Origin: Chinchilla lanigera
Lineage: Eukaryota; Chordata; Mammalia; Rodentia; Chinchillidae
Reading direction: 5' to 3'
Assembly: GCF_000276665.1 (NCBI RefSeq)
Contig: NW_004955418.1
Span: forward strand, 5,476,280 to 5,540,279
DNA: 64,000 nt
The position numbers and the translations under genes were made by a program. Below, in pieces: positions 11,801-23,345 of the stretch. Numbering within the stretch: position 1 is the first letter of the stretch; every line of letters starts with the position of its first letter. The notes beneath the pieces are model-generated. The model was given only the letters and a program-made list of their open reading frames with translations, searched no databases and was not told the origin of the DNA.

Positions 11801-14613
11801 CTATTTGCTATCTTTGAAAGCACTAAAAGTTCACCCTCACGGGTAGAAGAGGAAGTACGTGACTGTTGAAACTTTCATTAGGTCTATGGAAACCAGATAC
11901 TGACACTTCCATCTCGTAGAAGAATATTTAATAGATTGAAAAGTCAACTTTTCTAGCAAAAGTCATGTTTATAAAATTCCAAATTGTCATAAATTAAACA
12001 TGCACCTTTGTTGATTGAAGTCTGTTTCTTTGTCTTTTCCTCGCTGTCTTTTACTGTCGGCTTCTAAGTTTTTTAAATTGAAGTTTAGGCAATTGATCTG
12101 AGTATTTGTTGTTTTCAGCTATTGGTCAGGAGCAGTGCTGTCCAATCTGTTGCAGCGAGTATATAAAGGACGATATAGCAACAGAGTTACCCTGTCACCA
12201 CTTCTTTCACAAGCCTTGTGTCTCAATTTGGCTACAGAAGGTGAGTTTCCGGTTTGCTTTTTAAAATTTAATACTTTTAATAGTTTCTCTTATAAGTTAA
12301 TAGTAACAGTATTATCTTTTAAGCCTACTTCGTTTAGCCACGGATTTGTAGTAGGTCAGAATTAAAGACTGGTTGCCTTTAATGTTTACAGACTGGGGAT
12401 AATATGAAACTGTTTTAACTGACAGTACTAACATTGCATAGAGAGAACGGAGGGCACAGTAATTACTTACTATGCTTTTAATCACAACCCTGAAATTTCT
12501 TTTTTAAACAAAAATCACAAGCAAAGAAGCTTTTGACACTACTTAGAGGGTACTATAACCGTAGAAACAGGTATTCTACTAGTGTGGGTTGGTGCTTCTG
12601 AGAACGTGTATGAGAAATTTAATAGCCTACTTAGAACCACCTCGTCCAGTTTTGTTATATTATCTTTATGTGTTTATCCAACAATTTAAGTGTATTTGAA
12701 TTACTTAAGAAATGAGAGTTTTACTTAAATCTTCTCCATAATCTCTGTTTTTCATAAAAGATACATAGCTACCATCCAGCTCAGTAAGAGTTCCCAAGTC
12801 CCTCACTTCACGGTTAAAGTCCCCTCTGCCCTGCACAGCTGCTGTTTCCCTTTTTCCTATTTTTCTCCCCTCCTTCCTTCTGCTGTTCTGTTCACCTTTC
12901 CTGTGTGAAATCAAATGCATCATTCAGTTGTTGCCTTTAGCTCCTGTTTTATGTCAATATCCATAATTGGTGTTATAGTTTTATTTTTACAAAGGATTAT
13001 TTGCACATTTTTTCGTTTGCTACAGTCCTTTGTTTTCTCAATTTCCTTTTCTTCCTGTCCCCACCTACTCATTAACCAGTATTCCTATCTACCAATGTGT
13101 ACATCACACTTCTTCCCAGGTTTTCACCCGTGTTTTCCCATTTCATCCTCACAGTAGCTTGAGAAGAGGTTGGTATTCGTATTCCCACTTTTTAGCAATT
13201 GTTACCCAGCCAAGGTTACACAGCTTCGTTCATGGGGCTGACCGAGACTGCACTCGCCTGTCTGACTTTGAGGTGTTGTTGATAGGGCCTACTCTGTACA
13301 TGCGTGCACAGGTAAATGTTACGGACTTGAGTTCTTAACTTACTGACATTGTACATGTTGTATAGCCTTGAATTGGACTTCACTTTGCTACATGTCCCAG
13401 GCAAACAGCCTGTTCAGTCTGTGTCCCGGGAGGAGGCAGCTTAGGTTGAATCCTTTCCTGGCTTTCTCCAGAAAGTTAGTTCTCAAGATACGTTCTTTGT
13501 CACCTTCAATAGCATGACCTCTTCAGCCTCCCTTCTGTCAAGATCTCTTTTGGGGGAAAAGACCAGATTTTCAAGGGAATGATCTGCGTGGCTAAAATTT
13601 TGGCCAAAGTTTCACAGAATTTAAAATCTTAAATGTAACCCTCCCTGAGGTAGGCAGTAAATTATTTAATAAACAGCAGGAGTCCTTAATTTAAAGACTG
13701 GAACAGCTCTGTCATCTCCCCTTGGTCCTGAAAGTGTTCGCAGTGCAGTTACTTCCCCTCCCCACCTTCTGCATCAGGTCTGTGGTTAACTTGGTTGATC
13801 TGTTTTGTCAGGTGCAAGGTACCTACCAGTAGCTCCATCTCCTTCTGGGAAGGAATTGCATGGCTTATAAAGAAAGATCTGAGGCCATCGTCTGTGCTAC
13901 ATTAAAGGAGGCTTTAGTATATATTAAGAAAGGTCCTGGCAGAAATAAACCTGGTGATGTAGAGTGGATGTGGTTTCTCTAATATGTGCATAATAGATGT
14001 AATACAGTCCAGGTCATTGTTGAGCCAGACTCCGGCCTCCCTGAGGGTACATGCTGTGGTTCTTCGCTCACCCTCTACCACAACACCAGCACCAACCCTG
14101 AAGACTCTTAACTAAAATTCACTAAAGGAAGGGGGAATTGCTTTTTATCTTTACTTTTTTTTTCTTTTTGTGATACCAGGGATCCAATCCAGGGCCTGGT
14201 ACATACTAGGCAAACATTTTGCCACTGAGCTTCATTTCAGCCCTTCAGTGAATTACCTTAAAATTAGAAACATGATGAAAAAAATTAGAAACATGATTAG
14301 AAGACATTGTTTGCCCTCAAAGAAATTATAGAGTACATAATATTAAAATTTTGTCTATTTTGTACAGGTTTGACATTTATTTGGTTTCTGTTTTTAAGAT
14401 AGTTGATTTGTTATTTGGACAGTGACACCATGTTTTCTCTATCAAGATCCATGTTTTTGGTGGCAATTAACATGTCTCTTTCCTCAGTCGGGAACATGCC
14501 CTGTGTGCCGCCGTCATTTCCCACCTGCAGTTATTGAAGCGTCTGCAGCTGCTTCCTCTGAGCCTGATCCCGATGCCCCACCTTCAAATGACAGCCCTGC
14601 AGAAGCCCCCTAA
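2689..14613 (+). CDS. PJA2: PJA2 (praja ring finger ubiquitin ligase 2), C-terminal four coding exons, 5'-partial
   Basis: Joined exons 2689-2800, 11572-11686, 12119-12240 and 14488-14613 give one continuous reading frame of about 157 residues ending in TAA. All junctions are AG/GT and the phases agree. The protein has a conserved acidic/hydrophobic block ([20 protein letters not shown]), then a RING-H2 finger (CPIC ... CHHFFHKPC ... CPVC), and a Ser/Asp/Pro-rich tail ending in AEAP. This is the Praja family signature; the tail after CPVC ([12 protein letters not shown]) points to PJA2 rather than PJA1. Known of the family: PJA2 is a membrane- and cytosol-associated E3 ligase that binds PKA regulatory subunits and ubiquitinates them and other targets. 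Human PJA2 is about 708 residues, so roughly three quarters of the protein lies before this window. No frameshift or stop interrupts the visible part, so the gene looks intact. Confidence 0.95.
4018..4068. repeat. Short tandem duplication (two ~27-bp units)
   Basis: The block cctataatatctttaaatag occurs twice in direct succession, followed by a third partial gatatctttaag. Not a known element; likely replication slippage in intronic DNA. Confidence 0.75.
5212..5322 (+). mobile_element. ID SINE, young
   Basis: Full-length tRNA-derived body with A-rich tail, flanked by a perfect 15-bp duplication aacttaattttcttc (5193-5207 and 5323-5337). Same subfamily as the copies at 88, 6228, 34215 and 59735. 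Confidence 0.92.
5655..5870 (+). repeat. MIR SINE remnant
   Basis: Degraded match to the MIR body: gttaagagcatgggtatttg, then a cacttctaaact/agtaacct stretch and a tgggaataataaaa segment. Judged by memory of the consensus. Confidence 0.5.
6228..6332 (+). mobile_element. ID SINE, young
   Basis: Nearly identical to the copy at 5212. Perfect 14-bp target duplication aagatatgtcagta (6211-6224 and 6333-6346) and an uninterrupted A tail of about 20 bases. Confidence 0.92.
7439..7585 (+). mobile_element. B1-type SINE with internal duplication
   Basis: Begins gccaggcgtagtggcgcata and continues cctgtaattccagcactctg, a 7SL-derived B1 head, and ends gagaccctatctta plus an A-rich tail. It is related to the copies at 28354, 35253, 40129 and 63107. 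Confidence 0.85.
7863..8510 (-). mobile_element. ERVL/MLT2-like LTR, antisense
   Basis: Starts ctgtatcagtcagggtttac and carries the attggcttacgacag block, then the cctcaagttgacacagtg and aagcataacaact end. On the minus strand this is the familiar order of MLT2-class ERVL LTRs. The middle contains imperfect short tandem units (aggctgaagagtctac, ggccggagagtctac). The ttgacaca terminal segment appears twice (about 8350-8412 and 8450-8512). No internal retroviral genes are attached, so it is a solo LTR. Confidence 0.65.
9222..9790 (-). mobile_element. Possible second LTR remnant
   Basis: The gaacagggaaagtttaatat start and the G/C-rich ctggaggagctggcagagct centre resemble antisense LTRs of ERVL type, but I cannot place it in a named family. 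Open frames across it (9361-9861 minus, 9553-9771 plus) look fortuitous. Confidence 0.3.
10128..10712 (-). mobile_element. Ancient L1 3' end, antisense
   Basis: Contains diagnostic antisense L1 strings in order: catataagtgggataataca, attccattgtgtatatatac, gtttgttcatccatcagtag, acccagaagtggg and gcattcccaccaggag. These correspond to the end of ORF2. Strong divergence and no tail indicate an old mammalian L1M fragment. Confidence 0.8.
11572..11686 (+). CDS. PJA2: PJA2 coding exon (linker before RING)
   Basis: This 115-bp exon runs from acceptor ttccccttcag to donor gtaagt. It encodes [20 protein letters not shown] and the following [18 protein letters not shown], and ends one base into a codon. 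The segment joins the upstream helix to the RING-H2 finger and is typical of Praja proteins. Confidence 0.94.
11687..12118 (+). other. PJA2: PJA2 intron, 432 bp
   Basis: Short intron from gtaagt to gttttcag with a T-rich 3' half. No repeat recognised. Confidence 0.9.
12119..12240 (+). CDS. PJA2: PJA2 coding exon carrying most of the RING-H2 finger
   Basis: This 122-bp exon has acceptor gttttcag and donor gtgagt. Its first two bases complete the codon begun in the previous exon. It encodes the first zinc ligands (CPIC), the central CHHFFHKPC with the two histidines that define RING-H2, and the WLQK segment whose Trp contacts E2 enzymes in this fold. All ligands expected in this exon are present, which argues for an active ligase. 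Confidence 0.95.
13115..13262 (-). repeat. MIR-like remnant in PJA2 last intron
   Basis: cccatttcatcctcacagta ... tcccactttttagcaattg ... aaggttacacagctt matches the reverse complement of the MIR core. Confidence 0.5.
13592..13698 (+). repeat. PJA2: Block duplicated between PJA2 last intron and 3'UTR, copy 1
   Basis: Shares ctaaaattttggcca, tcacagaatttaaaatctta, taaccctccctga and taaattattta, in the same order and spacing, with 15163-15269. I do not recognise a repeat family. Confidence 0.85.
14154..14243 (-). mobile_element. Old ID-like SINE, antisense
   Basis: T-rich start, then gtgataccagggatccaatc and gccactgagcttcatttcag. This is a diverged antisense ID/tRNA-type SINE, much older than the copies with intact target duplications. 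Confidence 0.65.
14488..14613 (+). CDS. PJA2: PJA2 terminal coding exon
   Basis: The acceptor is tttcctcag. The exon encodes 41 residues and a TAA stop. It supplies the last RING zinc-ligand pair (CPVC) and then [12 protein letters not shown] and an acidic, Pro-rich tail ending SPAEAP. The downstream untranslated region is contiguous with it. Confidence 0.95.
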   Translation, partial: SGTCPVCRRHFPPAVIEASAAASSEPDPDAPPSNDSPAEAP

Positions 14614-15162
14614 ACCCTAACAGTGGAAATGAGATCAATCTATCAAAGTAAATCTTCACATTTCTTCTAAATCTGATGTGCAAATAACTATATATAAATA
14701 TATTAAAAATGCTATGTATAGTCTATGCCATAGTTTAGAAGGAGAATACTAACTTTCTAAACTGAATTTAGGTTTGCAGAAAGTACTAAACATTTTCAAG
14801 CTGAATGTTAAAGCAGTGCATCATTCTCTTTAGTTGAATATGTTGATATTAATTGTAGAGTCAAGCTTACCGGTTAATTCTCTCCAAAAGAGAGAGTCGT
14901 CTGTGTGGCACACGTTACTGGTTTTGTCTAAAGAACTGCCACGAAGAGATTATAGTTAAGCTCTCCTGTTCACATCAGATGTGAAGACTGTGATCCCAAC
15001 AGTAGTAATATTTGATTTCATTGGAAATAAATTATAAAGCGTATTTCACTGGGCCCTTTGGTTTTGCTGTACCCAAATCTCTTGATTCGTAATGCGGAGA
15101 TTTTTAGAAATGCATCTACTTTTCCTTCTTTGTTTATCATTGGGACTTTTCAATGCCAAAGT

Positions 15163-15269
15163 CTAAAATTTTGGCCAGTATATCACAGAATTTAAAATCT
15201 TACATATAACCCTCCCTGAAATAGGTTGTAAATTATTTAAAAAACAGTGGGAGTGCTTCACGTAAAGAT
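15163..15269 (+). repeat. PJA2: Block duplicated between PJA2 last intron and 3'UTR, copy 2
   Basis: Partner of 13592-13698, same orientation, about 1.57 kb downstream, with scattered substitutions. It lies inside the 3'UTR about 550 bases after the stop. Confidence 0.85.
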
Positions 15270-17081
15270 ATCGGTAAAGCATATAAAGAATTTGTTGTGC
15301 TCAGTTCTTGGTACAATGAGACGAATTAGATGGCCTTATGAAATAGGTTGATCTGAACTCAACCTGTATGTACTTGGTTAAAATTATACTTGAAGGTCCA
15401 GAACACTACTGGCATATTTGCTTAATAAGTATTGGATATAGTTAGTTTCGGGTGATTTTAGTTTTAAAATATTTTGGGGAGGTCTGAAATTTTGCACAGG
15501 GTCATCTTTAATTCTCTAACCCCAAACCAAAATTGCACAGCTTCTCTTAGGTGATCACACACAGTAGGCAGGTTTGTACAAGTGTGGACATGATTGTGAA
15601 CTTCAGATGTGATACGATAATCACCACTAGAAAACAGAGGCTTTTAGAATATCACATTTGAGCAAGTGAAGTAGTAAAGCACACAGTGAGTGTACACCCA
15701 TCCAAGTGGTCCATCAACAAGTTTAGTTGAAGGAATATTTCTGTGGCTTTCCAAATGCAGAATTTCATTTTATTTGTGTGATTCTCTGAGTATTTATATT
15801 TTGTCTCTTTTTTCCATTCCTAAAAATAAATGAATTTTCACTGTTGGCACATTTGAGGCTTAAATATAAGGAACATAACACTTGCATTCTAATTTTTGCA
15901 TATATTGTAAATGTGTCTGGTATTTACAACAAAATACTGTGTATCCTTTTATGGGTAAAACAAAGTGAACATTGCATGCATGTAATGTGGTGAATTTGTA
16001 ATTTAGGGGTTCTTTGGGGCTTCTGTGACTTCGGAAATGCTTACATTCAGGCCTTAATGTTGCATTAGCTAGCATGTTTTCCTTGGGATGTATATAGTCA
16101 CTGTTGTATAAACTAATCTTTGCCTGTTTTCTACTGTGTGATCTTTCCATGCCATACTTCATTGATGATCAGTTAGTGTCAAGGAGTCAGATCAGATTAA
16201 AATTAACTCTCATGTGTATCTTGTGGAAATTCGTGGCTAGTACGGTATTTTTGTTTATTTCCTTTCAAGTAGTGTTGATCAGTTGTGACACTGGTTAAAC
16301 TTACATTGGTACAGATCACTTTGTAATAAGCCACACATTATATTTAGACAGTATTAAGGGACCTTGGTTTTCTTCGCCTGGATAGCAGCTATCCCAAAGA
16401 ACGTTCATGTTTCTTTTTTGCCGGTTAAGATTTAGCAGTTATCTGCCAGTTAAGAAGTTTTGGTTCCAAGCTCAGCCAGCACTGTTGTAAACTGAATTTA
16501 AGGTAGCTGTTGTACCTTTTGCTTTCGATCTGTTACCGTCCTTTGTTACTGACTCCCTGCTATTTATAAGCGGCTGCTACAGAGGAGAAAAGTTGAAAAC
16601 TAGTTGTTTTAAATTTTAAAAAAAGAAATTGAAGTTTTAGGATTTTTGTTGTAACAAGCCTCTATAAGCTGAGAGTGACAAGTTCAGACCCCAAAATATT
16701 ATTTGATCTTGCCTTGGATCCTTTTGAAAAAAGTTAAGAATATATAAAGATTAATTAGAAATAAGTATGAATATTAATAAAGTATCATTTATCTTATTTC
16801 TCTATTTTATGTTGTGACTTAATAATTTTATTTTTTGAACATTTTCTTATTTCTTGTAATATGAATGCTGATATTTAAAGTTAGACTCATGTGGTTTTTT
16901 GTGTGTTTTTTGTTTATCTCTAAGCTAACTCTTATTTGTGATCTGGACTCATACATAAGCTGTTAAATATATATAAACTGTTAAAGTGGAATGCAAGTTT
17001 TTTGAAAGCCCAGGTCTAAATGTAATGATTGGTTTATTGTTCTACAATGCCAGCCCATTGTTTTCAGTGTAAATCATAAAC

Positions 17082-17087
17082 AATAAA
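17082..17087 (+). promoter_or_regulatory. PJA2: Probable distal PJA2 poly(A) signal
   Basis: A canonical AATAAA about 2.47 kb after the stop, followed by a G/T-rich stretch. It is the last such signal before the sequence changes to intergenic character. Chosen by position and context only. Confidence 0.6.
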
Positions 17088-17735
17088 CAAGTTATACTCG
17101 GTGGTCATTTCTAATATTTAATTGTGTAATCGTATCGCTTCTGTCACGTAGCCCTGAATATTTAGGGTTAACAGCAAAGAACACAGAGAGTAAGGTCCTG
17201 ACACATGACTTTGAGATCATGAACTCTGATCTGAGAAGGCCCTGCAGAGACCCCTACAGGGGGGTGATGGTCTCCCTGCCGCTGAAGCTCTGCAGCTGTA
17301 GACGGCCTTCCTGCCTCACATTCCCAGCCTTCCTGTAGGTTTCAGCAGAACTTCATTCCCACATTGTTTCGGGACTGTAGAAACTCAAAAGTTCAGGAGA
17401 GACCTACCTCACCTCAGTGGCTTTCTTGAAATAAAGCGACTCTTAGTAAAACGACTTGTTTAGAAAAATTCCTTGTGATTTACAAATGTTTGAAAGACTT
17501 CAGTCATTTCATAAGGGTCAGTTGGGTGATAAAAGAGTATGTTCACCTTAAATTGGACAAAAATTAAATCGTTTTGTTTAGAATTTTTATAATTCTGGTT
17601 TCTCCCTAACAGGAAGGAAATAAATGTGCTAGAAAAGTAGTCTCAGAACTAAAAACAGCAATATTACCCTCAGCTGCAGTACCACAATCATTCTGTAATG
17701 ACATAATTTTTATCCAGCTGCTGCTGGAGGGAGCC

Positions 17736-18089
17736 TGTCTCAGGCACTTTCTCATTGCTGAGACACAGTACCTGACACCCACCGTTTAAAGGAGGAAAGA
17801 TTTATTTTGGCTCACGGTTTGCAGAGGTTTCAGTCCATTGTCGGCTGGCCCCAGGGCAGAGTGGCACAGCAGTCAGGAAGCAGGGAATGATCAAGGATTG
17901 ATAGAGGGAGACAGACCCTTCCTGTGCCCCACCTCCTACCAGGCTTTACCTCCCAGATCACATTTAGCTATAAACTCATCAATGGACTGATCCACTGATG
18001 AGAATTGCTCCCATGATCCAGTTATCTCCCAGAAGCCCCACTTTTGAGGCTTGGCGGGGCCGGTGCACATCTAGATATAAACCATAACA
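17736..18089 (-). mobile_element. MaLR (MLT1-like) LTR, antisense
   Basis: Reads tgagacacagtacctgacac, gatttattttggctcacggt, tttcagtccattgtcggctg, atgatccagttatctccc, and ends tataaaccataaca. On the minus strand this begins TGTTATGG, as expected for an ERVL-MaLR LTR. A related copy lies about 1 kb downstream. Confidence 0.65.
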
Positions 18090-19034
18090 AAGCCACAGGG
18101 TACCTGTAAAAGGGATTGTTTCCACTGTTAGAAGAGTGTTAATTTTCTCTATAAATAACACATGTGAAACTAGACAGAAAAGTTCTGTCTTTTTGGGTGG
18201 CCACCTCCTTGTATCCTTTTAGGCTTTAAGCTTTTTTGAAATCTGACATGATATGTATTCCAGACCAACCTGAGATTAGCTTTCAATTCCTCATAAGACA
18301 CTGTTGCTCGGAACTAAACATGATTCTCCTGAAACCTAACAAGAAGAGGGCTCAAAGGCAAGATTGCCAGCCTGAAAATGGTGCTGCTGTGGTCTGTGTA
18401 TATTGTGTTTATTGCCAACGTCTTTTTTAAGGCACGTATAGCACATGGTTCTCTCTTGCTGAAATGCTTTACTGCATTGCTGGTAAGTCAGTGTCCACTC
18501 CTAAAGTTACTCACATAAATAGCATTGATCCTTACAGAACTACCCTGTGAAGGCCTTGTAGTATAATTGTAATCTGCTGATGTATTAAGAAAGAAAATGA
18601 AGTTAGCTGGAAAGGACTCGCTCTTGGTGGAACTGTCCCACCTCCCTTTTTAATTGCCCAGCGTGCCATCTGTTTAACAATCTGCCCTAGGATTTGGTAA
18701 GAGCAATGTCATGCTCATCTTGAAAACTTTTAGAATCTTTTCCTCCTAAAAACTATTTGAAATAATGTGACCTTGACAAGTCATAAATGCTGTTCTTCTA
18801 TTTTCACTGTGTGAAGTGAGGAATCTAATAGGTTTGGTATTTGTTCATGGATACAAGAACTGCCTTTTGGAGACTGATACACATATCAAACATAAATTCA
18901 TGTTAACCTCAGGGCTGATTTTTGACAGGGAAACTATTAAATCAAAATAAATTTTAATGTTCTTATAATATTAATTTTGCTAAAAAGTTAAAGAGCTGGC
19001 TAACAAAGTGTCATAGTCACTTTCTTCTTTACTA

Positions 19035-19523
19035 GGCCACAACATCGAACACGCACAACTTAAAAAGGAGGAGAGGGAGCTGGGGATTTAGCTCAGGGGC
19101 AAAGTGCCTGCCTGGCAAGTGCAAGGTCGTGAGTTCGATTCCTAGACCGGAAGAAAAACAAAACCACAAACAAAAATAAAAAGGAGAGGTTTATTTTAGC
19201 TCACAGTGGCAGAGGCCTCAGTCCTTGGATGGTTGGCCAGTTCCAAGGCAGGAATGGTTTGGTGGAAGAGCCTGCTGTGGAGGAAAACTGTTCATGCCAT
19301 GGGCAGGAAGCAGAGATAGGTGCCAGGGAGGGAGGTGCACCTTCCGGATTACCCCTCAGTGACCTGTCTCTTCCAAAAGGGCCCCGCCTCCTCACCGCAC
19401 ACTCAGCTGTGAGTGCACCGGAGGATTAACCCACTGATGGGCATGATGGGGCCATGAGCCAGTCACCTCCCTAAACCCCTGCCCTCATGAGTATTTGGGG
19501 ACATCTAGAGCCAAACCATAATA
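19035..19523 (-). mobile_element. MaLR (MLT1-like) LTR, antisense, split by an ID SINE
   Basis: Same family as 17736-18089: gaggtttattttagctcaca, ggcctcagtccttggatgg, gagccagtcacctccc, and end ccaaaccataata. An ID element is inserted at 19074-19176, near the left edge. Confidence 0.6.
19074..19176 (+). mobile_element. ID SINE inside a MaLR LTR
   Basis: Body gagctggggatttagctcag with a rearranged A-rich tail. Target duplication taaaaaggag at 19061-19070 and 19177-19186. The B-box region is intact and the 3' end (cctagaccgg) has diverged. Confidence 0.85.
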
Positions 19524-20046
19524 AAACTAATAAGGATAGGTAAGAATGTGGCTGTTTAGATTCTTAGTTTATAATCAGTATGGTTTGTATAGTGAAAATT
19601 GGACTAAATGTCTTCATCTCAGCCACTCATCAGAGAAATTCTACCTGCCAGTATGATTTCTTTTTCTTTTACTATAAAAGTATTTTATGAGGTTATTTTT
19701 AAATGCATTTTTATATATTAGTAGTTCCTACATATGATCTACTTGCTAAATGTTAAAGTTCATGTAAGACTGTCTTTGCTAATCTTTGTAAATCTACAGG
19801 GTTAGTTGTATTGTCCCCACTTTATAAAAAAGAAAATCCCAGAGATGGCCAAGGAGCCATCTAAGATCCTGGGGGTTCTTTCCACTTAATGCCACCTTCC
19901 TGAGTAGATGTAGGCTATCTGGTCAGTGTTATTATTTAAAGTAGGTGTTTTAAGATGAAGTTTGATTTTTTTTTTTTTTTTATAATGGGAAAAATTGTGG
20001 TCTGTTCAAAATTCTGGAGAATATTTTGTTTTTCCTTCCCATATTA

Positions 20047-20433
20047 CAGTGTGACCTCCATATTCATGGGTTCTGCATTTGCAGATTCAAACAAATGCAG
20101 ATCAAAACTATTCTTTAAAAAAATACATCTGTATATATTACATATAGGAACCCATCTTTGAAAAGACCCATTAATTTTGTTATTTTATTAGAAATATATC
20201 TGTACTGAACACATGCAGCCTTTTCATTCCATCATTCTGTAAACATTAGTCATTAATGTTTACATTGTATTGAGTACAGTATTATAAATAATCTAGAGAT
20301 GACTTAAAGCACAGTATATATGAAAATGTGGGTAGGTTATATGCAAATACCACATTTTAATCAAAAGACTTCAACATCTGAAGATTTTGAGATCTGCAGG
20401 GATGCTAGAACCAGTCATATTGAAGGATTACTG
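20047..20433 (-). mobile_element. MER2-like Tigger (Tc1/mariner) MITE
   Basis: Begins cagtgtgacctccatattca with a preceding TA. Both ends carry the inverted 'gcagattcaaacaaatgcag' and 'gattttgagatctgcaggga' type segments. The middle has aataatctagagatgactta and aggttatatgcaaatacca, which are MER2 landmarks. The right end (ggattactg) has lost its exact terminus and TA. Non-coding. Confidence 0.8.
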
Positions 20434-23345
20434 TTTTAGTAGTGTTATATAGGGAGGCATATTTTTACTATTGACCAAAATTCTAACATGGTTCCAGTTA
20501 GCAAAATTTCTTAGTCACTGGTTACATCGGATAAGAACTTTGTATCTTTGCCTGATAATTTGAGATGTTTCAGTAACGGTTCAGACTGCCTCTGGCCTGA
20601 GAGGTATGTAGCATCTTGTCATCTCTTCAGCCAACAGGCCCCTTGAATTTTTACAACAGTAGTAGTATGTACTTGGCAGAGGTTTCTATTTTAGATTTTT
20701 TGCAGCCATTTAAGGTATATCCTATTTGTCTAGTCCCATTTTCTTAAATAGACACAAGTGTTACTGACAGTTGATAACAGAGGCTTCACTATGCACCCCC
20801 GTACTGACTGGCCTTTGCCCTCAACAAACAATTTTTCCCCTTGGCCTGACCCAAGGATCTCCTGACCCTCATATTTCAGTATCCTAGGTTTGATGGTATT
20901 TCAGAGTATCGGATTTTATGTTCAACTTAATTTAAAGTAGATGTAGGGCTGTGGAGCTTACAAAGTCAACCTTGTCTAGAAAACAAGCTCAGTCGGATGA
21001 TGAGGCTATTCACAAGGTAACCCACATCTACATGAGTGAATAGCACCTGATAAAAAATGTTTCAAACAAAATAACACCTAAAAATGTTAGGACATGCTAA
21101 ACTGGCATCCTCTCAATATCTTCACCAAACCCAACGGGTGAACTATTTGCATAATCTCAGCTACTCTCCATTTAACAGATGTTTCCTAAGCATCTACTCT
21201 GATAAACCTGTGAACAATAGAGAAAATCCCTGACCACCCGAAGTGTCCACAGTAGTGAGGAAACTATGACTTGGCTCCATCCTCATCCCGATACCGCTAG
21301 ATTTGTTCTGTAGGAAGGACGGTATCTTAGCCTGGGGAGTGTCTGACACGCGGGGCCTTAGAGGTGGCTCTGTGGTTGTCCAAGCTAGAGACAACCAAAG
21401 CAGGGAGAAGGAATTAAGTGCTCACTGCTTCCTCCTGCTTGCACACCTGGAGGTGACTCCTGCTACTAGCAGCTGCTCTTAAGCCCAGAATATCTGTTGC
21501 TATGTTGAATTATTGATTGCAGATCTCTTTGGAGGCTATATGCCTAAGGCCTTAGGAACCTGTGGTGGTCTCAACTGAGAAATTTTCTAGAGTTGGGACT
21601 GATGCAAATAGAAGCAAGAATGAACAGTGTTTCACTCTAATCTGTACTACCTTCGCACTATCTGTCCCATTCCCTTATGCTCCAGAGCATTCACACACGA
21701 GCATCTACTGTATTTTCACCCATGAAGTGGAGCTTAAAGTAGCCAATCCTGAAGCATTGCTTTCCTCCTAGCACAGCATTTTCTGAATATTGACAAATAC
21801 TGTATAAGTTTTGGTAAACATGCTTGCCAACCAGGGCTCTAACACAGTCCTGTGGACTGTCTTACTAAGGGTTTGACAAGAGCTAAGTACCACTGCTGAA
21901 TTGTCAGCCTTACTCTGCAGTTACTCAGCAGCTGAATGAGCTAACTGAAAGTACACTGGGCACCAAGGGGACTGCATGCTACATACATGCATAGTAGTCT
22001 TAGGGCAGTCCCTGCCTGGCTCAGCCGACATCACCATGGTAATCAAAGGTGCTACATCTGAGCCTGCCAGACCTCATCAGAAGTGTTGTGCAGTGCTTTG
22101 GGTTTGCCTTTCTCTACTTCCAACTGCTATACAGTGTAGTTTTCTTGATCCAAAAACAATTCCCCATAAAGCAAATCACATCCATTTATAGCAAAACTCT
22201 AGAAGAAGCAGAACATAATGCTGCATTAGGTGGATAATCACAGTGCCTGGCGCTGTTCTTGAATGAGACATCCCTACTCATTGTGAAGAACTTAGAAAGT
22301 CTGTTGTTTTGCTGCTTGCAGGATAACACATTTCCCAGATTCTGGAAGAATATATGCAATCTCCAGGTCAGAGACAAAGGACTCTATTACTCATGACCCT
22401 ATGAGCAGCCAGTTTCACACTTGCAGCAGTTTCTCTTGCCCCCTGCCCTCAGCAGTGCTGTGGGGGTTGGTGCGGGTAGATGCTACACACAAGGTAAGTT
22501 TGTGTCACCGTTGAGAAAATCAGCAATTAAGAAACCCCAATCTTACAAAGGGGCGCTTGTGAGCCTGCTCCCAAGCAAGTCCTCATCACGAGCAAGAAAC
22601 AGACCTGCTCTAATTTGGGGAGAGCAGGATCCGCTCGATACATTGTTTCAAACATCCTTGAAAAGATAGCACAGAATAATGCTGCCCATGCTTCTTGCTG
22701 AAAAGACACGAAGAAGAACAAATGTGTGAAAAATTATTTCCCAACACCTGAAACTCCTGCCAATGGGATGACACAATGAAGGTCACAAAAATGTACTCCT
22801 CCCAGCCACAGCTGATTGGGTGGCCATGGGCACCTGACTCCAGGCCCATCTGTTCATTGGTTAACCATTAACCTTATGCTAATGATAAAGTAGGTCACTC
22901 AGGGTGTCTGGCTAATTTAGGTTGGGAAATAGGGAATTCTCAATAGGACATGGGGACCTGAAGCAAAAGGATTGTATTAGGGATGACACTAAAGTTGTAA
23001 GGAGTCTTGACATGGTAACGTGATGAGGAAGCAAAATGACAAGCAATTAAGAGTCTCTGAGTGGGGAAAATATGCAGTAGATTGAGGAAGAGGCCCTTTG
23101 TGCATAGCTAGAGCTGAGCCTTGTCACAGGAGGGACACTAGGGTGAAGTAGTTATTTCCCCTTCTGTTCGTCAGCCACCTTACTTGTTATTCCCATCTGC
23201 TGCCCACACCAAACGTGGCTGTCCTTATAATGACACATGCACCAGACTTTACAGGAGAGGGTGAGAGAGTCTGTGTTAGGTAGGGAAGCTCTTTGGTTAT
23301 AAAGAACAGAAAAGGTACACACAAAAAGAGTAAGACAGTGGCAGT

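Larger units (their letters stand above)
12241..14487 (+). other. PJA2: PJA2 last intron, 2.2 kb
   Basis: Runs from gtgagt to tttcctcag. It holds a MIR-like fragment (about 13115-13262), a block at 13592-13698 that recurs in the 3'UTR, and a diverged ID-like SINE (14154-14243). Confidence 0.85.
14614..17105 (+). other. PJA2: PJA2 3' untranslated region
   Basis: AT-rich untranslated sequence follows the stop. The last clear AATAAA is at 17082-17087, with a GT-rich stretch just after it, so cleavage near 17100-17105 is inferred. Earlier AATAAA hexamers at 15026-15031 and near 16776 could give shorter transcripts. The length (~2.5 kb) fits the long 3'UTR known for PJA2. A ~105-bp block at 15163-15269 is also found in the last intron. 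Confidence 0.7.
17106..20046. other. Intergenic DNA just downstream of PJA2
   Basis: Apart from the two MaLR LTRs and the ID copy, I see no gene, RNA or further repeat here. Short open frames overlap repeats or lack any family resemblance. Confidence 0.6.
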
